In this document: positions 53,736-63,176 of the stretch, piece after piece
Layout: each line of letters opens with the position of its first letter
How positions within the stretch are numbered: the stretch's first letter is position 1
DNA from: Phycisphaerae bacterium
Lineage (GTDB): Bacteria > Planctomycetota > Phycisphaerae > Phycisphaerales > SM1A02
DNA length: 64,000 nt
Direction: 5' to 3'
Assembly (NCBI GenBank): GCA_018656645.1
Contig: JABHZL010000075.1
Coordinates: forward strand, 1-64,000
Position numbers and translations under genes: made by a program
The notes under the pieces: generated by a model
The model's input: only the letters and a program-made list of their open reading frames with translations
What the model was told of the DNA's origin: nothing
The model's database searches: none

Positions 53736-54289
53736 CTGCAAGGAAAGAAAAATGGATGTTGATAGGTACGTTTGTGCTTGCAGTGCTTGTTACTTTTTGT
53801 TTTGCTGTTCCAAACTATAAGACCGCCACAACAAACGTGGAAGAAGCAAGGCGATTAGAAGACCGAATTAACAAACTTGAACGCAGACAGGTTGAAGTGC
53901 AAAACTTGCGTGAAGAATACGATGCTTTGGTATTGCAAGTAGAAAATGAATACAAAAAAGTTCCAGCATCTCCAGACACTGCGCAGATCGTGCAAGCATT
54001 GTCATTAGAAGTTGATGGTATGCATGTGCTTGACCAAAGTTTTGTTGCTGGTTCCACAAACAACCAAACAAAAAGCGGTGCATTTTCTGTTCAACCACTT
54101 GCTATTACGATGGAAGCAGACTTCGAGTCAATATTTTCCGTAATTCGACAAGCTGAATCAATGGGCAGATTAGTTCGTGTAAGTTCTGTACGAATCACTC
54201 GTCCTGATCGAGACGCTGATTCTTCCTCTGCAATTTTAGAAGCTGCAGTAGGTTTGCACGCACCATTTAATCCAATGGAGGGACGTTGA
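53732..54289 (+). CDS. PilO-like inner-membrane alignment protein
   Basis: 185 aa from ATG 53732, overlapping the pilN stop (ATGA). A short cytosolic stretch (MTARKEKW) is followed by one membrane helix at about 9-28, a coiled coil (VEEARRLEDRINKLERRQVEV) and a PilO-like alpha/beta domain. It pairs with PilN in the periplasm. The frame open from 53690 lies inside pilN and is not part of the gene. Confidence 0.82.
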   Translation: MTARKEKWMLIGTFVLAVLVTFCFAVPNYKTATTNVEEARRLEDRINKLERRQVEVQNLREEYDALVLQVENEYKKVPASPDTAQIVQALSLEVDGMHVLDQSFVAGSTNNQTKSGAFSVQPLAITMEADFESIFSVIRQAESMGRLVRVSSVRITRPDRDADSSSAILEAAVGLHAPFNPMEGR

Positions 54290-54290
54290 T

Positions 54291-54833
54291 ATGAAATTCA
54301 AACGACAAATGAAAAGAACGTGGCTGCAAATTACACATGATCGAAAACAATTCGGAGTTTTTTGCGGACTCCTTCTTGTTGGGTTACTCCTCTGGGCAAG
54401 GATCATTGTCATAGCAAGACCGCCACGTACAGCCATTGCTGATGAAAATATTTCTACGTCAGTTGCGTCGAACATTGCATCCGATAACCACAAAGCCGCG
54501 TTTCCAATCTGGCTTGACCATGAACCCAACAGAAACCCGTTCCAAGTCAGCAACGATGTGTTTCCAATCGTGACACAACCGACCGATAATGTGAGCGTTC
54601 AAGCTGTCAATAATGGCAATGATACGGAACAACAAGCGATATCAATGTTGCAATTAGAAGCAATCATGGGGGACCTGGCGATGATCGATGGCCATGTATT
54701 TCAAGTTGGTGATGTTGTATCTGTGTCTTCTATGACGGATACGCTGACACTTGAAAAAGTTCATCGGCGTTCTGTCATCATTTCGGTCGGAGAGCGCCGA
54801 TATGAACTAACGATCGCGTCTCCTCGTCGATAA
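54291..54833 (+). CDS. PilP/GspC-like periplasmic adaptor
   Basis: 180 aa. One membrane helix at about 23-42, a disordered stretch, then a small HR-type domain at about 120-178 (LEAIMGDLAMIDGHVFQVGDVV, then VHRRSVIISVGERRYEL). This GspC/PilP-style fold contacts the secretin N-domain. It is placed directly before the secretin gene. Assigned on position and the C-terminal pattern; sequence similarity is weak and it is not a lipoprotein as PilP usually is. Confidence 0.7.
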   Translation: MKFKRQMKRTWLQITHDRKQFGVFCGLLLVGLLLWARIIVIARPPRTAIADENISTSVASNIASDNHKAAFPIWLDHEPNRNPFQVSNDVFPIVTQPTDNVSVQAVNNGNDTEQQAISMLQLEAIMGDLAMIDGHVFQVGDVVSVSSMTDTLTLEKVHRRSVIISVGERRYELTIASPRR

Positions 54834-54865
54834 GGCGATGGCTGCGCGGATGGAGACGCGTTGCC

Positions 54866-56560
54866 ATGAAACATTTTTCACTTTTATTTTCACTTTTACT
54901 TTGTTGGGCTCCTGCCTTTGCGCAGGAAACAACTGCGCCAGAAGCAGACCCAGTTGAGACATCTGTCGTTGTAGACGAGTTTGGCACTGTTGATCTTGTA
55001 GTAAACGAAACAGAAGTAACACAGGTACTTGAAATGTTGGCGATTCAAAGCCGGCGGAATATTATTTCTTCAAATAGTGTGACTGGCGTAGTCTCTGCTA
55101 ACTTATACGACGTTACATTCAATGAAGCACTTGAAGCAATTTTACGAGTCAATGGATTTGGATATGTTGAAGAAGGCAACTTTGTATATGTTTATACGAT
55201 TGACGAACTTGAAACAATAGAAAAAGCAAGGCGCAAAACAGAAAGCCGTATTTACGAACTACAATTTTTATCAGCGGCAGACGCTGACGAATTTGTTAAG
55301 CCATTGTTGAGCGAGGACGGTGAAGCAGCATTTCGCGGAACAGTCGATGCAGGGTACCAGCCTTCTTTAGAAGATGGTGGCGGCGACAGTTATGCTTGGT
55401 CAAGCAAATTGGTTATAAACGATTACCCTGAAAACCTTGATGCGATCACAACGTTACTAAACGAACTTGATACAGCGCCGATGCAAGTGGTCGTTGAAGC
55501 TACCGTTGTCCTGACGAATGTTAATGAAGATAATGAGTTTGGTGTCGACTTCACAGCACTTTCGAACATAAACATTGGCAGCATCGCAGGTGGTCCACTT
55601 GCAGCAGCATCAGATGTAATTTCTGGCACATTTGGGGCGGCTAATACGAGCGCTGTTACTTCAGGTGTTGGACAAACAGAAACTGCAGTCTCTGGGGGAC
55701 TTAAAGCAGGGGTGATAAAGGATCACGTTGGTGCATTCCTAAGAGTCCTTGATCAAGTTGTTGATACAACCGTGCTAGCAAGACCAAGAGTTACTTGTCT
55801 TAATAGACAACGTGCAGAGGTTCTCATTGGTGTTCGATATGGTTATCTCTCGTCAACCCAAACAGATACAAGTACTACGCAATCGGTAGAGTTTCTCGAC
55901 ACTGGTATTCATCTTATTTTTAGACCGTTCATTTCATCCGATGGAACGATCCGTTTGGAATTACGACCAAGTGTCTCATCCGCAGCACTTCACCAAGATG
56001 GTGGGCAACAGGTGCCTGATGAAACTACACAACAACTCATGACAAATGTACGTTGCCGCGATGGCGAAACAATTATTCTTGGTGGTTTGTTTAAAGAAAG
56101 CACTACGGTTACAAGAAATCAAGTACCAATTCTTGGAGATATACCAATTCTTGGTGCAGCATTTCGCGGTCAAGTTGACAGCGTGATAAAAGAAGAAATT
56201 ATCTTTTTACTCACACCGTCGATTATTCCTGATGAACGGCTTTGGGAATCAGGAAAGGATTCACTCGCAATTGTTGAAGCAGTCAGAATTGGTGCACGGT
56301 CAGGCTTATTGCCATTTAGCCGCGATCAAATAACTTCAAACTACAATCGCGACGCGTTAGATGCTTACCGTCAGGGTGATCTAGATCGCGCGCTGTACTG
56401 GACTAACTTGTCACTTCGAACCTCGAAAGTACAACCCGAAATGATGCGACTTAGAGAAAACATTACAGATGAATCAAAATCAATTTGGGAACGTGATTTA
56501 CTACGTGAACTATTAACAGTACCAAATACAAAAGTGAGTTCTGTCGAGGTTTCCCAATAA
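54866..56560 (+). CDS. Secretin (PilQ/GspD-like outer-membrane channel)
   Basis: 564 aa with signal peptide (cut near AFAQ-ET). An N-terminal STN/N0-like domain (about 45-120; VTQVLEMLAIQSRRNIISS) precedes an N1/N3-like domain. The secretin core at about 200-460 includes VEATVVLTNVNED, the conserved RDGETIILGGLFKE and VPILGDIPILGAAF. It lacks AMIN domains, so it is smaller than classic PilQ. The C-terminal about 90 residues are helical. Its TAA shares one base with the next ATG. Confidence 0.92.
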   Translation: MKHFSLLFSLLLCWAPAFAQETTAPEADPVETSVVVDEFGTVDLVVNETEVTQVLEMLAIQSRRNIISSNSVTGVVSANLYDVTFNEALEAILRVNGFGYVEEGNFVYVYTIDELETIEKARRKTESRIYELQFLSAADADEFVKPLLSEDGEAAFRGTVDAGYQPSLEDGGGDSYAWSSKLVINDYPENLDAITTLLNELDTAPMQVVVEATVVLTNVNEDNEFGVDFTALSNINIGSIAGGPLAAASDVISGTFGAANTSAVTSGVGQTETAVSGGLKAGVIKDHVGAFLRVLDQVVDTTVLARPRVTCLNRQRAEVLIGVRYGYLSSTQTDTSTTQSVEFLDTGIHLIFRPFISSDGTIRLELRPSVSSAALHQDGGQQVPDETTQQLMTNVRCRDGETIILGGLFKESTTVTRNQVPILGDIPILGAAFRGQVDSVIKEEIIFLLTPSIIPDERLWESGKDSLAIVEAVRIGARSGLLPFSRDQITSNYNRDALDAYRQGDLDRALYWTNLSLRTSKVQPEMMRLRENITDESKSIWERDLLRELLTVPNTKVSSVEVSQ

Positions 56561-57759
56561 TGCGAATAATTTTATTAGCATTCATTTTGTCTGCCGTAAG
56601 TTGCGGTCCAACGAAAACCGGAAAATTAGCTCGGCAAAAAGCGCATGCTCGAATGGATCTTATAAATGCAGATCTTGCATCGGAGCAAGCCCGTCAACAA
56701 TTTGAAGTGGGGCAACTAGAGACAGCAATTACAACGATTGATATAGCTATTGACAGGTACCCCGAAAAATCAGAGTACCATCAACTACGGGGGCGAATTC
56801 TCCTTGAACAACACAAACTTGACGATGCAAAGAGCGCGTTTGAAACATCTATATCACTGAATCCAAAATCAGCAGAGTCCCATTATTTGCTTGGTGTTTT
56901 ACATCAACGATGGTCAAATGATGAATCTGCTTTACAGTCGTACTCTGCAGCTAGCGAAATAAATCCGTCACACGCACAGTTTTTTTTAGCAAAGGCAGAA
57001 ACACTTGTTGCGCTTAACCGCGATGATGAAGCAATTGAATTGCTTCTAGGAAACAATCGGTTTCAGCACCAAGCATCAATTCCAGCATTGCTCGGACATA
57101 TTTATTTGCGTTTGGGTAAATCAAATCTTGCTTCGCAATATTTTGCAGATTCAAGAGCTCTAGGGAACGACGATCCAATTCTCTTCGCGGATCTTGCAAT
57201 TGCTGAATTTCGTGCAGGTTTATACGCACAATGTTTGATGACGCTTCGCGAATTAGAAACGATAAAGAAAGATGGACTCACGACTCTGCAACAGAGAATC
57301 CGAGGCAAAAGTCTTGCTGCAACAGGAAGGTTGATGCAGGGACGCGACATTTGTTTGTCAGTCACAAGGGAGACCCCTCAAGACGCGGATGCCTGGATAG
57401 ACCTCGGATACATTGCTTGGAAAATGGGTGATTATCGGAGGTTAGAACAGTGTGGAAATGAAATTTCTAAACTTGCTCCTTCGAGTTTCGAAGGACCACT
57501 CTTTATAGGAAAAGCGGCTCAGCACGCTGGAAACAACGTTTTGGCGGCAGATTCGCTCGCCGTTGCGGCTTCACTCTCAATGAATGAAGAACTCGCTGCT
57601 TGGATTGTTGCAAGTTCAAATGAAACAATTGGGAAAAGTGCAACAGTTCTGCAAGAAGCACCAAATATGCCAGCAAAAACTGCCGAGAAGGTAACTGAGG
57701 AACCGATCCTCGGGCTCGTTGAGGGAAGCGAGCCCTTGGTGACTGTTCCCCAAAACTAG
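56560..57759 (+). CDS. TPR lipoprotein of the pilus operon
   Basis: 399 aa. Lipobox LSAVSC with lipidated Cys15. About eight TPR-type helical hairpins run through residues 40-370 (ETAITTIDIAIDRYPEKSEYH, LDDAKSAFETSISLNPKSAESHYLLGV). Position right after the secretin suggests a pilotin/PilF-like role in secretin assembly or localisation. It is longer than PilF (six TPRs). TAATG junction with the secretin gene. Confidence 0.85.
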   Translation: MRIILLAFILSAVSCGPTKTGKLARQKAHARMDLINADLASEQARQQFEVGQLETAITTIDIAIDRYPEKSEYHQLRGRILLEQHKLDDAKSAFETSISLNPKSAESHYLLGVLHQRWSNDESALQSYSAASEINPSHAQFFLAKAETLVALNRDDEAIELLLGNNRFQHQASIPALLGHIYLRLGKSNLASQYFADSRALGNDDPILFADLAIAEFRAGLYAQCLMTLRELETIKKDGLTTLQQRIRGKSLAATGRLMQGRDICLSVTRETPQDADAWIDLGYIAWKMGDYRRLEQCGNEISKLAPSSFEGPLFIGKAAQHAGNNVLAADSLAVAASLSMNEELAAWIVASSNETIGKSATVLQEAPNMPAKTAEKVTEEPILGLVEGSEPLVTVPQN

Positions 57760-57769
57760 CTTCAGCAAT

Positions 57770-57793
57770 CCTAAGAACGTGCGAATTCTTAGG
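57770..57793. other. Inverted repeat between the TPR and kinase genes
   Basis: CCTAAGAA (57770-57777), eight-base loop, TTCTTAGG (57786-57793), followed by a smaller AGGCC/GGCCT hairpin. It has no T-run, so it is more likely an mRNA processing or attenuation element than a terminator. It lies in the only sizeable gap (57 bases) of the operon. Confidence 0.5.
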
Positions 57794-57816
57794 CCCTGAG
57801 GCCTGAGATTCTCGCC

Positions 57817-59079
57817 GTGACCACTTTAACTTTGTACATCCTGATTACCGCCTCAGCAGGCACCATTGCAGTTGCAGCTCTTGCAGTTGCTCGATATTGG
57901 TTCGTTCAGTTGCATGTCGCAAAAAATGAGATGGAAAAAGCAATTCACGGTGTGGAAACGGCACGCAATGAAAGCGAAACGGCTCGGATCCACGGATGTA
58001 TTGATCGAACGCGACGTCGTCAAGCAGAGGCAGTCTTTGATGTTTTACGAGACGCTGTGATCGTTGTAGATGCCCATGGTGAAATTTTGCATGCCAACGC
58101 AGCTGCGGGTGGGCTTCTAAGCGTGTCCCCAGAAGAGGCCGCCGGCAAAGTGATGGCTGACATTGTTAACGACCACCAACTTGCATCAACAATAACAGAA
58201 GCTCGAAATGGTTTGCCTTCCGAAGGACGTCTTTGTGAACAAGAACTTTCCTACGCAGGGCAACCGGTTTCTTATGAAGTGCACCTTCAATCAGTTGGTG
58301 GTCAAGAAGAACCAATGCACGCAGTTGTAACCGTTCTTCGTGACCTTTCACGTGAACGAGAAGTTGCACGGCTAAAAAGTGACTTTGTTTCAAAAGCAAG
58401 TCACGAACTTCGTACACCACTTTCGTCCATTTCTGCATATATTGAAATGCTCGTAGATGGCGATGCAGCAGACGAAGAATCTCGCAATGAGTTTTACAAA
58501 GTAATTTCGACTGAAACAGATCGCTTGCGTCGTCTTATTGACAACTTACTAAATATCAGCCGTATCGAAGCTGGGTTGATGCACATCGAACGTGAACAAG
58601 TTCAAATTGGCGAGTTAGTAGAGCGGGCTGTCAAGAGTATGTCGCATCAAGCAAAAGAGAAAGAACAAGAAATACATACAAAACTTGCAAAAGTAGATTT
58701 GACTGTTACAGGTGATAGCGACATGTTGTACCAAGTAATTGTTAACCTGTTGTCAAACGCAATTAAATACACGCCGCAAGGTGGTCGGATAACCGTCGTT
58801 GCAGATGCAGACCATCTGACGAGAAGTTTGCACCTTTCAGTTGCAGACACTGGTCTGGGCATTGGGCCAGACGAAACAGATAAAGTCTTTGATAAGTTTT
58901 ACCGAGTAGAAAATTACCGTCGAATTGCAAACGGTACTGGGCTTGGTTTGAACCTCTGTCGTCACATCGTAGAAACACTCCATAACGGACAAATTGGCTT
59001 AGATTCAACACTCGGAATGGGATCACGTTTTTGGTTCACCATTCCAATGGTTGAACGATCAGGAAGGGCAGCAGCGTAA
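57817..59079 (+). CDS. PAS sensor histidine kinase in the pilus operon
   Basis: 420 aa, GTG start. One N-terminal membrane helix (about 4-30) and a short coiled coil are followed by a PAS domain (about 75-180; LRDAVIVVDAHGEILHANAAA). The HisKA dimer helix has phospho-acceptor His at about 196 (SKASHELRTPLSS), and a full HATPase domain follows (N-box NLLSNAIKYTP, GLGIGPDETDKVFDKFYR, GTGLGLNLCRHIV). The PhoR-like architecture has no large periplasmic sensor, so it probably senses a cytosolic or membrane signal. It shares one base with the regulator gene. Confidence 0.92.
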   Translation: MTTLTLYILITASAGTIAVAALAVARYWFVQLHVAKNEMEKAIHGVETARNESETARIHGCIDRTRRRQAEAVFDVLRDAVIVVDAHGEILHANAAAGGLLSVSPEEAAGKVMADIVNDHQLASTITEARNGLPSEGRLCEQELSYAGQPVSYEVHLQSVGGQEEPMHAVVTVLRDLSREREVARLKSDFVSKASHELRTPLSSISAYIEMLVDGDAADEESRNEFYKVISTETDRLRRLIDNLLNISRIEAGLMHIEREQVQIGELVERAVKSMSHQAKEKEQEIHTKLAKVDLTVTGDSDMLYQVIVNLLSNAIKYTPQGGRITVVADADHLTRSLHLSVADTGLGIGPDETDKVFDKFYRVENYRRIANGTGLGLNLCRHIVETLHNGQIGLDSTLGMGSRFWFTIPMVERSGRAAA

Positions 59080-59483
59080 TGTCGCATCGAATTCTCGTCG
59101 TAGATGACGAAACTCACATTTTACAAGTGCTTTCACTCAAACTTCGAAACAGTGGTTTTGAAGTATCAACTGCAGTTGACGGCGAAGACGCATTGCGCCA
59201 AGCAATTGAAAATCCTCCAGATCTAGTGATTACTGATATTCAAATGCCATACATGAATGGGATTGAATTGTGCAACGCACTCTTTGAAAATGAAACGACC
59301 ACTCATATACCAGTTGTTGTCATTACAGCACGTGGACACACACTCGCGGCAAGTGAGACTGATATTGCAAATGTTCAAGAGGTAATTAGTAAGCCATTTA
59401 GCCCTCGCGGTGTTGCAGAATTAGCAATTTCTATACTTGCAAATATTTCAACACAACGTTCAGAAAGACCGGAGGCCGCGTGA
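59079..59483 (+). CDS. Single-domain response regulator
   Basis: 134 aa, receiver domain only: acidic pocket Asp9-Asp10, phospho-acceptor Asp53 (LVITDIQMPYMNG), Thr/Ser region VVITARG, Lys in ISKPFSP. No output domain, so it acts like CheY or PilG/PilH by protein contact, perhaps with the HD-GYP or STAS protein encoded next. One base overlaps the kinase gene, and GTGA overlaps the next. Confidence 0.93.
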   Translation: MSHRILVVDDETHILQVLSLKLRNSGFEVSTAVDGEDALRQAIENPPDLVITDIQMPYMNGIELCNALFENETTTHIPVVVITARGHTLAASETDIANVQEVISKPFSPRGVAELAISILANISTQRSERPEAA

Positions 59484-61111
59484 GCACATTTGGACATAAA
59501 TTATCACCGTCTATTGCACGGAATGACAGTATTTTCACGCAACTACGAAGTGCTGGATTAGTCGTTGTTGAGTGCACAACGATGGGCAAAATTGAACACG
59601 AGCCAACACGCGGTGAAGATTGGTTTGCAGACTTGCTACTTTCATCACCAATCGTTCGAACCGCAATTTCTACAAGTTGCCGAACATGTTTGTCAGATGA
59701 TCAATGCGCAGCAACGGAAGCAATTCCCGGGTTGTGGATTGTTCCAACGCCAGTTTCGTCCGATCGTCGATCAAGCGGCTATGCAGTGGCACTTATTGTG
59801 ACAGAAGAGTTACTCGCAAGCGAGTATGTGCACGCACTATGCCAAGCATCTAATGCAGAAGTGGGTGTTGTTCGCGATATGATTCGTGATCTTCCACCAG
59901 CCGCACCTCAAGATATTCCACGATTGTCTTCTCTTTTTCAACTTGCATGGAATGCACATCGATCACACAGTGAAAACAAAGGTGTGATCGAAGACATTGG
60001 TCGCGAGCTCGCTGATTCGTATGAAGAAATAAACTTGTTGTACACAATCACTGGTAACATGAATTCGGTTAATCATCCAGAACGGTTTATCGAATTGGCT
60101 TGCGGTGAGTTACTAAAGAATATGCCTTATGGTTGGGTCGGCGTGCAATTGCGAACGGGCAATCGTCTTCCAAACCCAGGAAATGAATTACTTATTAGCG
60201 GTGAAACAAAACACGATGCATCACAGTTATCAAATATTGTTGCAGCGCTCACGTGTGACATTGCTTCCGGAATGCCAATTATTGCACACAGTGGTGATCA
60301 CATTTCTCAAAGACTCGGCGATGGAACGATTGTTGTACCAATCGAAAATGACGGATATGTGATCGGTGTTTTGATTGCTGCTGAAAAGCAGGGGACCGAC
60401 ACAACGGTTTCCTCTGTTGATGTCAAAATGTTGAATGCAACCGCATCACAACTTGGAATCTTTCTAGAAAATGCATTGTTGTATGAAGACCTCAGCGCAA
60501 CGTTTCTTGGCACACTCGAAGCTCTTACTGCTTCAATTGATGCGAAAGATCGGTACACCTGTGGTCATTCTCAAAGAGTCTCACTTCTCACTGCACAACT
60601 TGCAGAGGCCGCAGGTCTCTCAGAAGTTCAAGTAGATCGATTCAGAATTGCTGGTTTGGTGCATGACATTGGAAAAATTGGTGTTCCTGAATCGGTTCTC
60701 CTAAAGAAAGGAAAACTGACTGATGAAGAATATCAAACTGTCCAACAACACCCTGAAATTGGCGCGCGTATTTTGAGAGATATCCCACAAATGGAGGATA
60801 TTCTTGGCGGCGTATTGCATCACCACGAACGTTTTGATGGCGGTGGTTATCCGCACGGTCTTGCACAAGAAGATATTCCACTTGTTGCTCGGATTATCGC
60901 GATTGCAGATACGTTTGATGCGATGTCATCAAGTCGAACATATCGAAATGCGATGACTCGAACGTCTGTTCTTGATGAAATGAAACGATCAATTCCAGGA
61001 CAGTTTGATCCCGAACTAGCAGAGATCTTCTTTAATCTGGATTTTTCTAAGTGGGAAGAACTCATGATTGAACATCAATCTGGACAAACGAACGAAAGGT
61101 TAGCAGCATGA
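59480..61111 (+). CDS. GAF/HD-GYP c-di-GMP phosphodiesterase in the pilus operon
   Basis: 543 aa. An N-terminal region of about 160 residues has a Cys cluster (SCRTCLSDDQCA). A helix follows, then a GAF-like domain at about 195-335 (EEINLLYTITGNMNSV, VVPIENDGYVIGVLIAAE), then a C-terminal HD-GYP domain. The latter has CGHSQRV, LVHDIGKIG (His395-Asp396), LHHHERFDGGGYP (about 446-458) and IADTFDAMSSSR. All catalytic motifs are intact. The Cys cluster could bind metal or a redox group. ATGA overlap with the STAS gene. Confidence 0.92.
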   Translation: MSTFGHKLSPSIARNDSIFTQLRSAGLVVVECTTMGKIEHEPTRGEDWFADLLLSSPIVRTAISTSCRTCLSDDQCAATEAIPGLWIVPTPVSSDRRSSGYAVALIVTEELLASEYVHALCQASNAEVGVVRDMIRDLPPAAPQDIPRLSSLFQLAWNAHRSHSENKGVIEDIGRELADSYEEINLLYTITGNMNSVNHPERFIELACGELLKNMPYGWVGVQLRTGNRLPNPGNELLISGETKHDASQLSNIVAALTCDIASGMPIIAHSGDHISQRLGDGTIVVPIENDGYVIGVLIAAEKQGTDTTVSSVDVKMLNATASQLGIFLENALLYEDLSATFLGTLEALTASIDAKDRYTCGHSQRVSLLTAQLAEAAGLSEVQVDRFRIAGLVHDIGKIGVPESVLLKKGKLTDEEYQTVQQHPEIGARILRDIPQMEDILGGVLHHHERFDGGGYPHGLAQEDIPLVARIIAIADTFDAMSSSRTYRNAMTRTSVLDEMKRSIPGQFDPELAEIFFNLDFSKWEELMIEHQSGQTNERLAA

Positions 61112-61443
61112 ACATTGCAAGTGAACAACATGTAGCAGCTATGGTAATTAGAATCGATGGTGAATTAACAGCAGATGGTTCTGACAACTTCAAACGCAAC
61201 ATACTTGATGTAGCCGACAGTTTTGCATCCGATATTATCGTCGATTGCACATCATTATCATTGATTGATTCGGTTGGGCTAGAGTCACTCCTTTGGCTAT
61301 CCGATGAAGCAAGAAGGAACAAATCTCGCCTTCGTCTTGCGTGCGTTCCTGAAACCGTGAGCAATATTTTTCGCCTCACGCGACTAGATGGTGCATTTAG
61401 CACCCACCAAAATGTAGAAGCTGCAGCAAGAAGCCTTAACTGA
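61108..61443 (+). CDS. STAS-domain protein (anti-sigma factor antagonist type)
   Basis: 111 aa. Single STAS domain with the phosphorylatable Ser55 in LIDSVGLESLLWL and the usual flanking strands (IIVDCTSLSLIDS, RLRLACVP). In SpoIIAA/RsbV systems this serine is phosphorylated by an anti-sigma kinase. No kinase of that type and no PP2C phosphatase is encoded nearby, so the partner lies elsewhere or the protein serves as a local switch for the kinase/HD-GYP module. Eight bases before pilB. Confidence 0.88.
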   Translation: MNIASEQHVAAMVIRIDGELTADGSDNFKRNILDVADSFASDIIVDCTSLSLIDSVGLESLLWLSDEARRNKSRLRLACVPETVSNIFRLTRLDGAFSTHQNVEAAARSLN

Positions 61444-61451
61444 ATAGAACT

Positions 61452-63176
61452 ATGAATAAGCCAATTTCAATCCCAAACGATCTCACTTCTCAAGCACCAC
61501 TTGGGCAGCTGTTGTTGCAAAGTGGAAAAATTACACAAGCGCAACTCGAGCAAGCGCTTGATTTACAAAACAAAAGTGATGAGCGAAAACTTATTGGTGA
61601 AGCACTTGTGGAACTTGGTTATGTTGATGATGCAACCGTGCTTGAAGCAATTGCTGGGGCGTATGACATCCCATTTGCAACAGACACAGCTCGTTTAGCC
61701 GACCCGCAAGTAATTGAAGAATTGCCACGAGAGTTTCTTGAAGAACATGGTGTACTTCCGCTTTTCCTTATTGGTGGCATGTTGACTGTTGCTGTAAGTG
61801 AACCCGCAAACCTTTATTTACTTGAAGAAATTGAACGCAGAACCGGACACTCGGTTCAGATCGTTGCTGCAACTGCAACTGATATTGCCGCTGCCCACAA
61901 ATCCTACTTACCAGCTGCAAACGTATTTGTCATTGACGAAATATATGAAGATATTGATGAACACGATTTCACTGTCATAGAGCATCAAACAACTGAACTT
62001 GCAGATCTTGAAGAAGATGCTGGGCATGGCCCTGTTGTGAAACTTGTGAATTATTTGATTTACTCTGCAGTACAAGAGGGCGCATCAGATATTCATATAG
62101 AGCCCGGCGATCATTCGCTTCGCGTACGAAATCGAATTGACGGGAAATTGTTTGAAAAGATTCAACCCCCATACAAAATGCATCAAGCAATTGCAAGCCG
62201 AATTAAAATTATGGCGAACCTCGACATTTCAGAACGCCGACTTCCACAAGATGGCGACTTTAATGTGATGATGGATGGCAGACCAATTGATTTACGTGTC
62301 TCGACTATGCCAAGTAAATTTGGTGAAATTGTCGTCATGCGAATTATTGACAGTCAGAATAATAATTTGTCGCTTGATCAACTTGGTTTTAATGAAACAA
62401 TGTTGTCGCAATGGAAAAACGTAGTTGAACAACCAAATGGTGTTGTGCTTGTAACAGGACCAACAGGTTCTGGTAAATCAACGACGCTTTACAGCGTATT
62501 GTCACAACTTGATACAGATGAAATAAATGTTGCAACGATTGAGGATCCAATCGAAGCGCAAATACGTGGAATCAATCAATCACAAATTAATAACAAAGCT
62601 GGTTTTACTTTCTCGTCTGCACTGCGGTCCATGCTTCGACAAGATCCAGATGTATTAATGGTTGGTGAAATTCGCGACAATGAAACAGCAGGGATCGTGT
62701 CGCAAGCTGCGTTGACAGGGCACCTGGTCTTCTCGACGCTGCATACGAATGATTCAGTAAGTGCAATCACACGTTTAGTTAACCTTGGCGTTGAACCTTA
62801 CCTTGTGGCAGCAACAATTCGCGGTGTTCTTGCACAGCGCCTTGTTCGCAAAATATGCCCGCATTGCAAGGAACTTTGGCAAGGTGAAGATGCGATTCGC
62901 GCTGCCTGTGATGGAGCAGAAGAATTATGGAAAGGCGCTGGCTGTAGTCGGTGCCGAGGAACTGGATTCGCAGGTCGAATAGGCATTTTTGAGTTGCTTG
63001 TTCCAAATGCAGAGTTGCTAGATTCGATTAGTCGAGGCGATTCGCTTCAATCGATGCGTCAAAAACTTGTAACCGATGGTCACTGGTTACTTCGTCAAGA
63101 TGGTATTGAAAAGGTGCGAAATGGTTTGACTACTCCTGAAGAAGTTCTCTGCGTGACGCAAGGGAATATCCAATGA
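61452..63176 (+). CDS. PilB/GspE-type pilus extension ATPase
   Basis: 574 aa hexameric cytosolic motor. The N-terminal MshEN-type domain (about 14-165; PLGQLLLQSGKITQAQLEQA), a c-di-GMP-binding fold in some relatives, is followed by the AAA+ core: Walker A GPTGSGKST (Lys about 342), Asp box, Walker B VLMVGEIRDNETA and His box TLHTND. The tetracysteine zinc site has CPHC and CSRCRGTGFAGR. It powers pseudopilus or pilus assembly and overlaps the pilC-like gene by four bases. Confidence 0.95.
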   Translation: MNKPISIPNDLTSQAPLGQLLLQSGKITQAQLEQALDLQNKSDERKLIGEALVELGYVDDATVLEAIAGAYDIPFATDTARLADPQVIEELPREFLEEHGVLPLFLIGGMLTVAVSEPANLYLLEEIERRTGHSVQIVAATATDIAAAHKSYLPAANVFVIDEIYEDIDEHDFTVIEHQTTELADLEEDAGHGPVVKLVNYLIYSAVQEGASDIHIEPGDHSLRVRNRIDGKLFEKIQPPYKMHQAIASRIKIMANLDISERRLPQDGDFNVMMDGRPIDLRVSTMPSKFGEIVVMRIIDSQNNNLSLDQLGFNETMLSQWKNVVEQPNGVVLVTGPTGSGKSTTLYSVLSQLDTDEINVATIEDPIEAQIRGINQSQINNKAGFTFSSALRSMLRQDPDVLMVGEIRDNETAGIVSQAALTGHLVFSTLHTNDSVSAITRLVNLGVEPYLVAATIRGVLAQRLVRKICPHCKELWQGEDAIRAACDGAEELWKGAGCSRCRGTGFAGRIGIFELLVPNAELLDSISRGDSLQSMRQKLVTDGHWLLRQDGIEKVRNGLTTPEEVLCVTQGNIQ

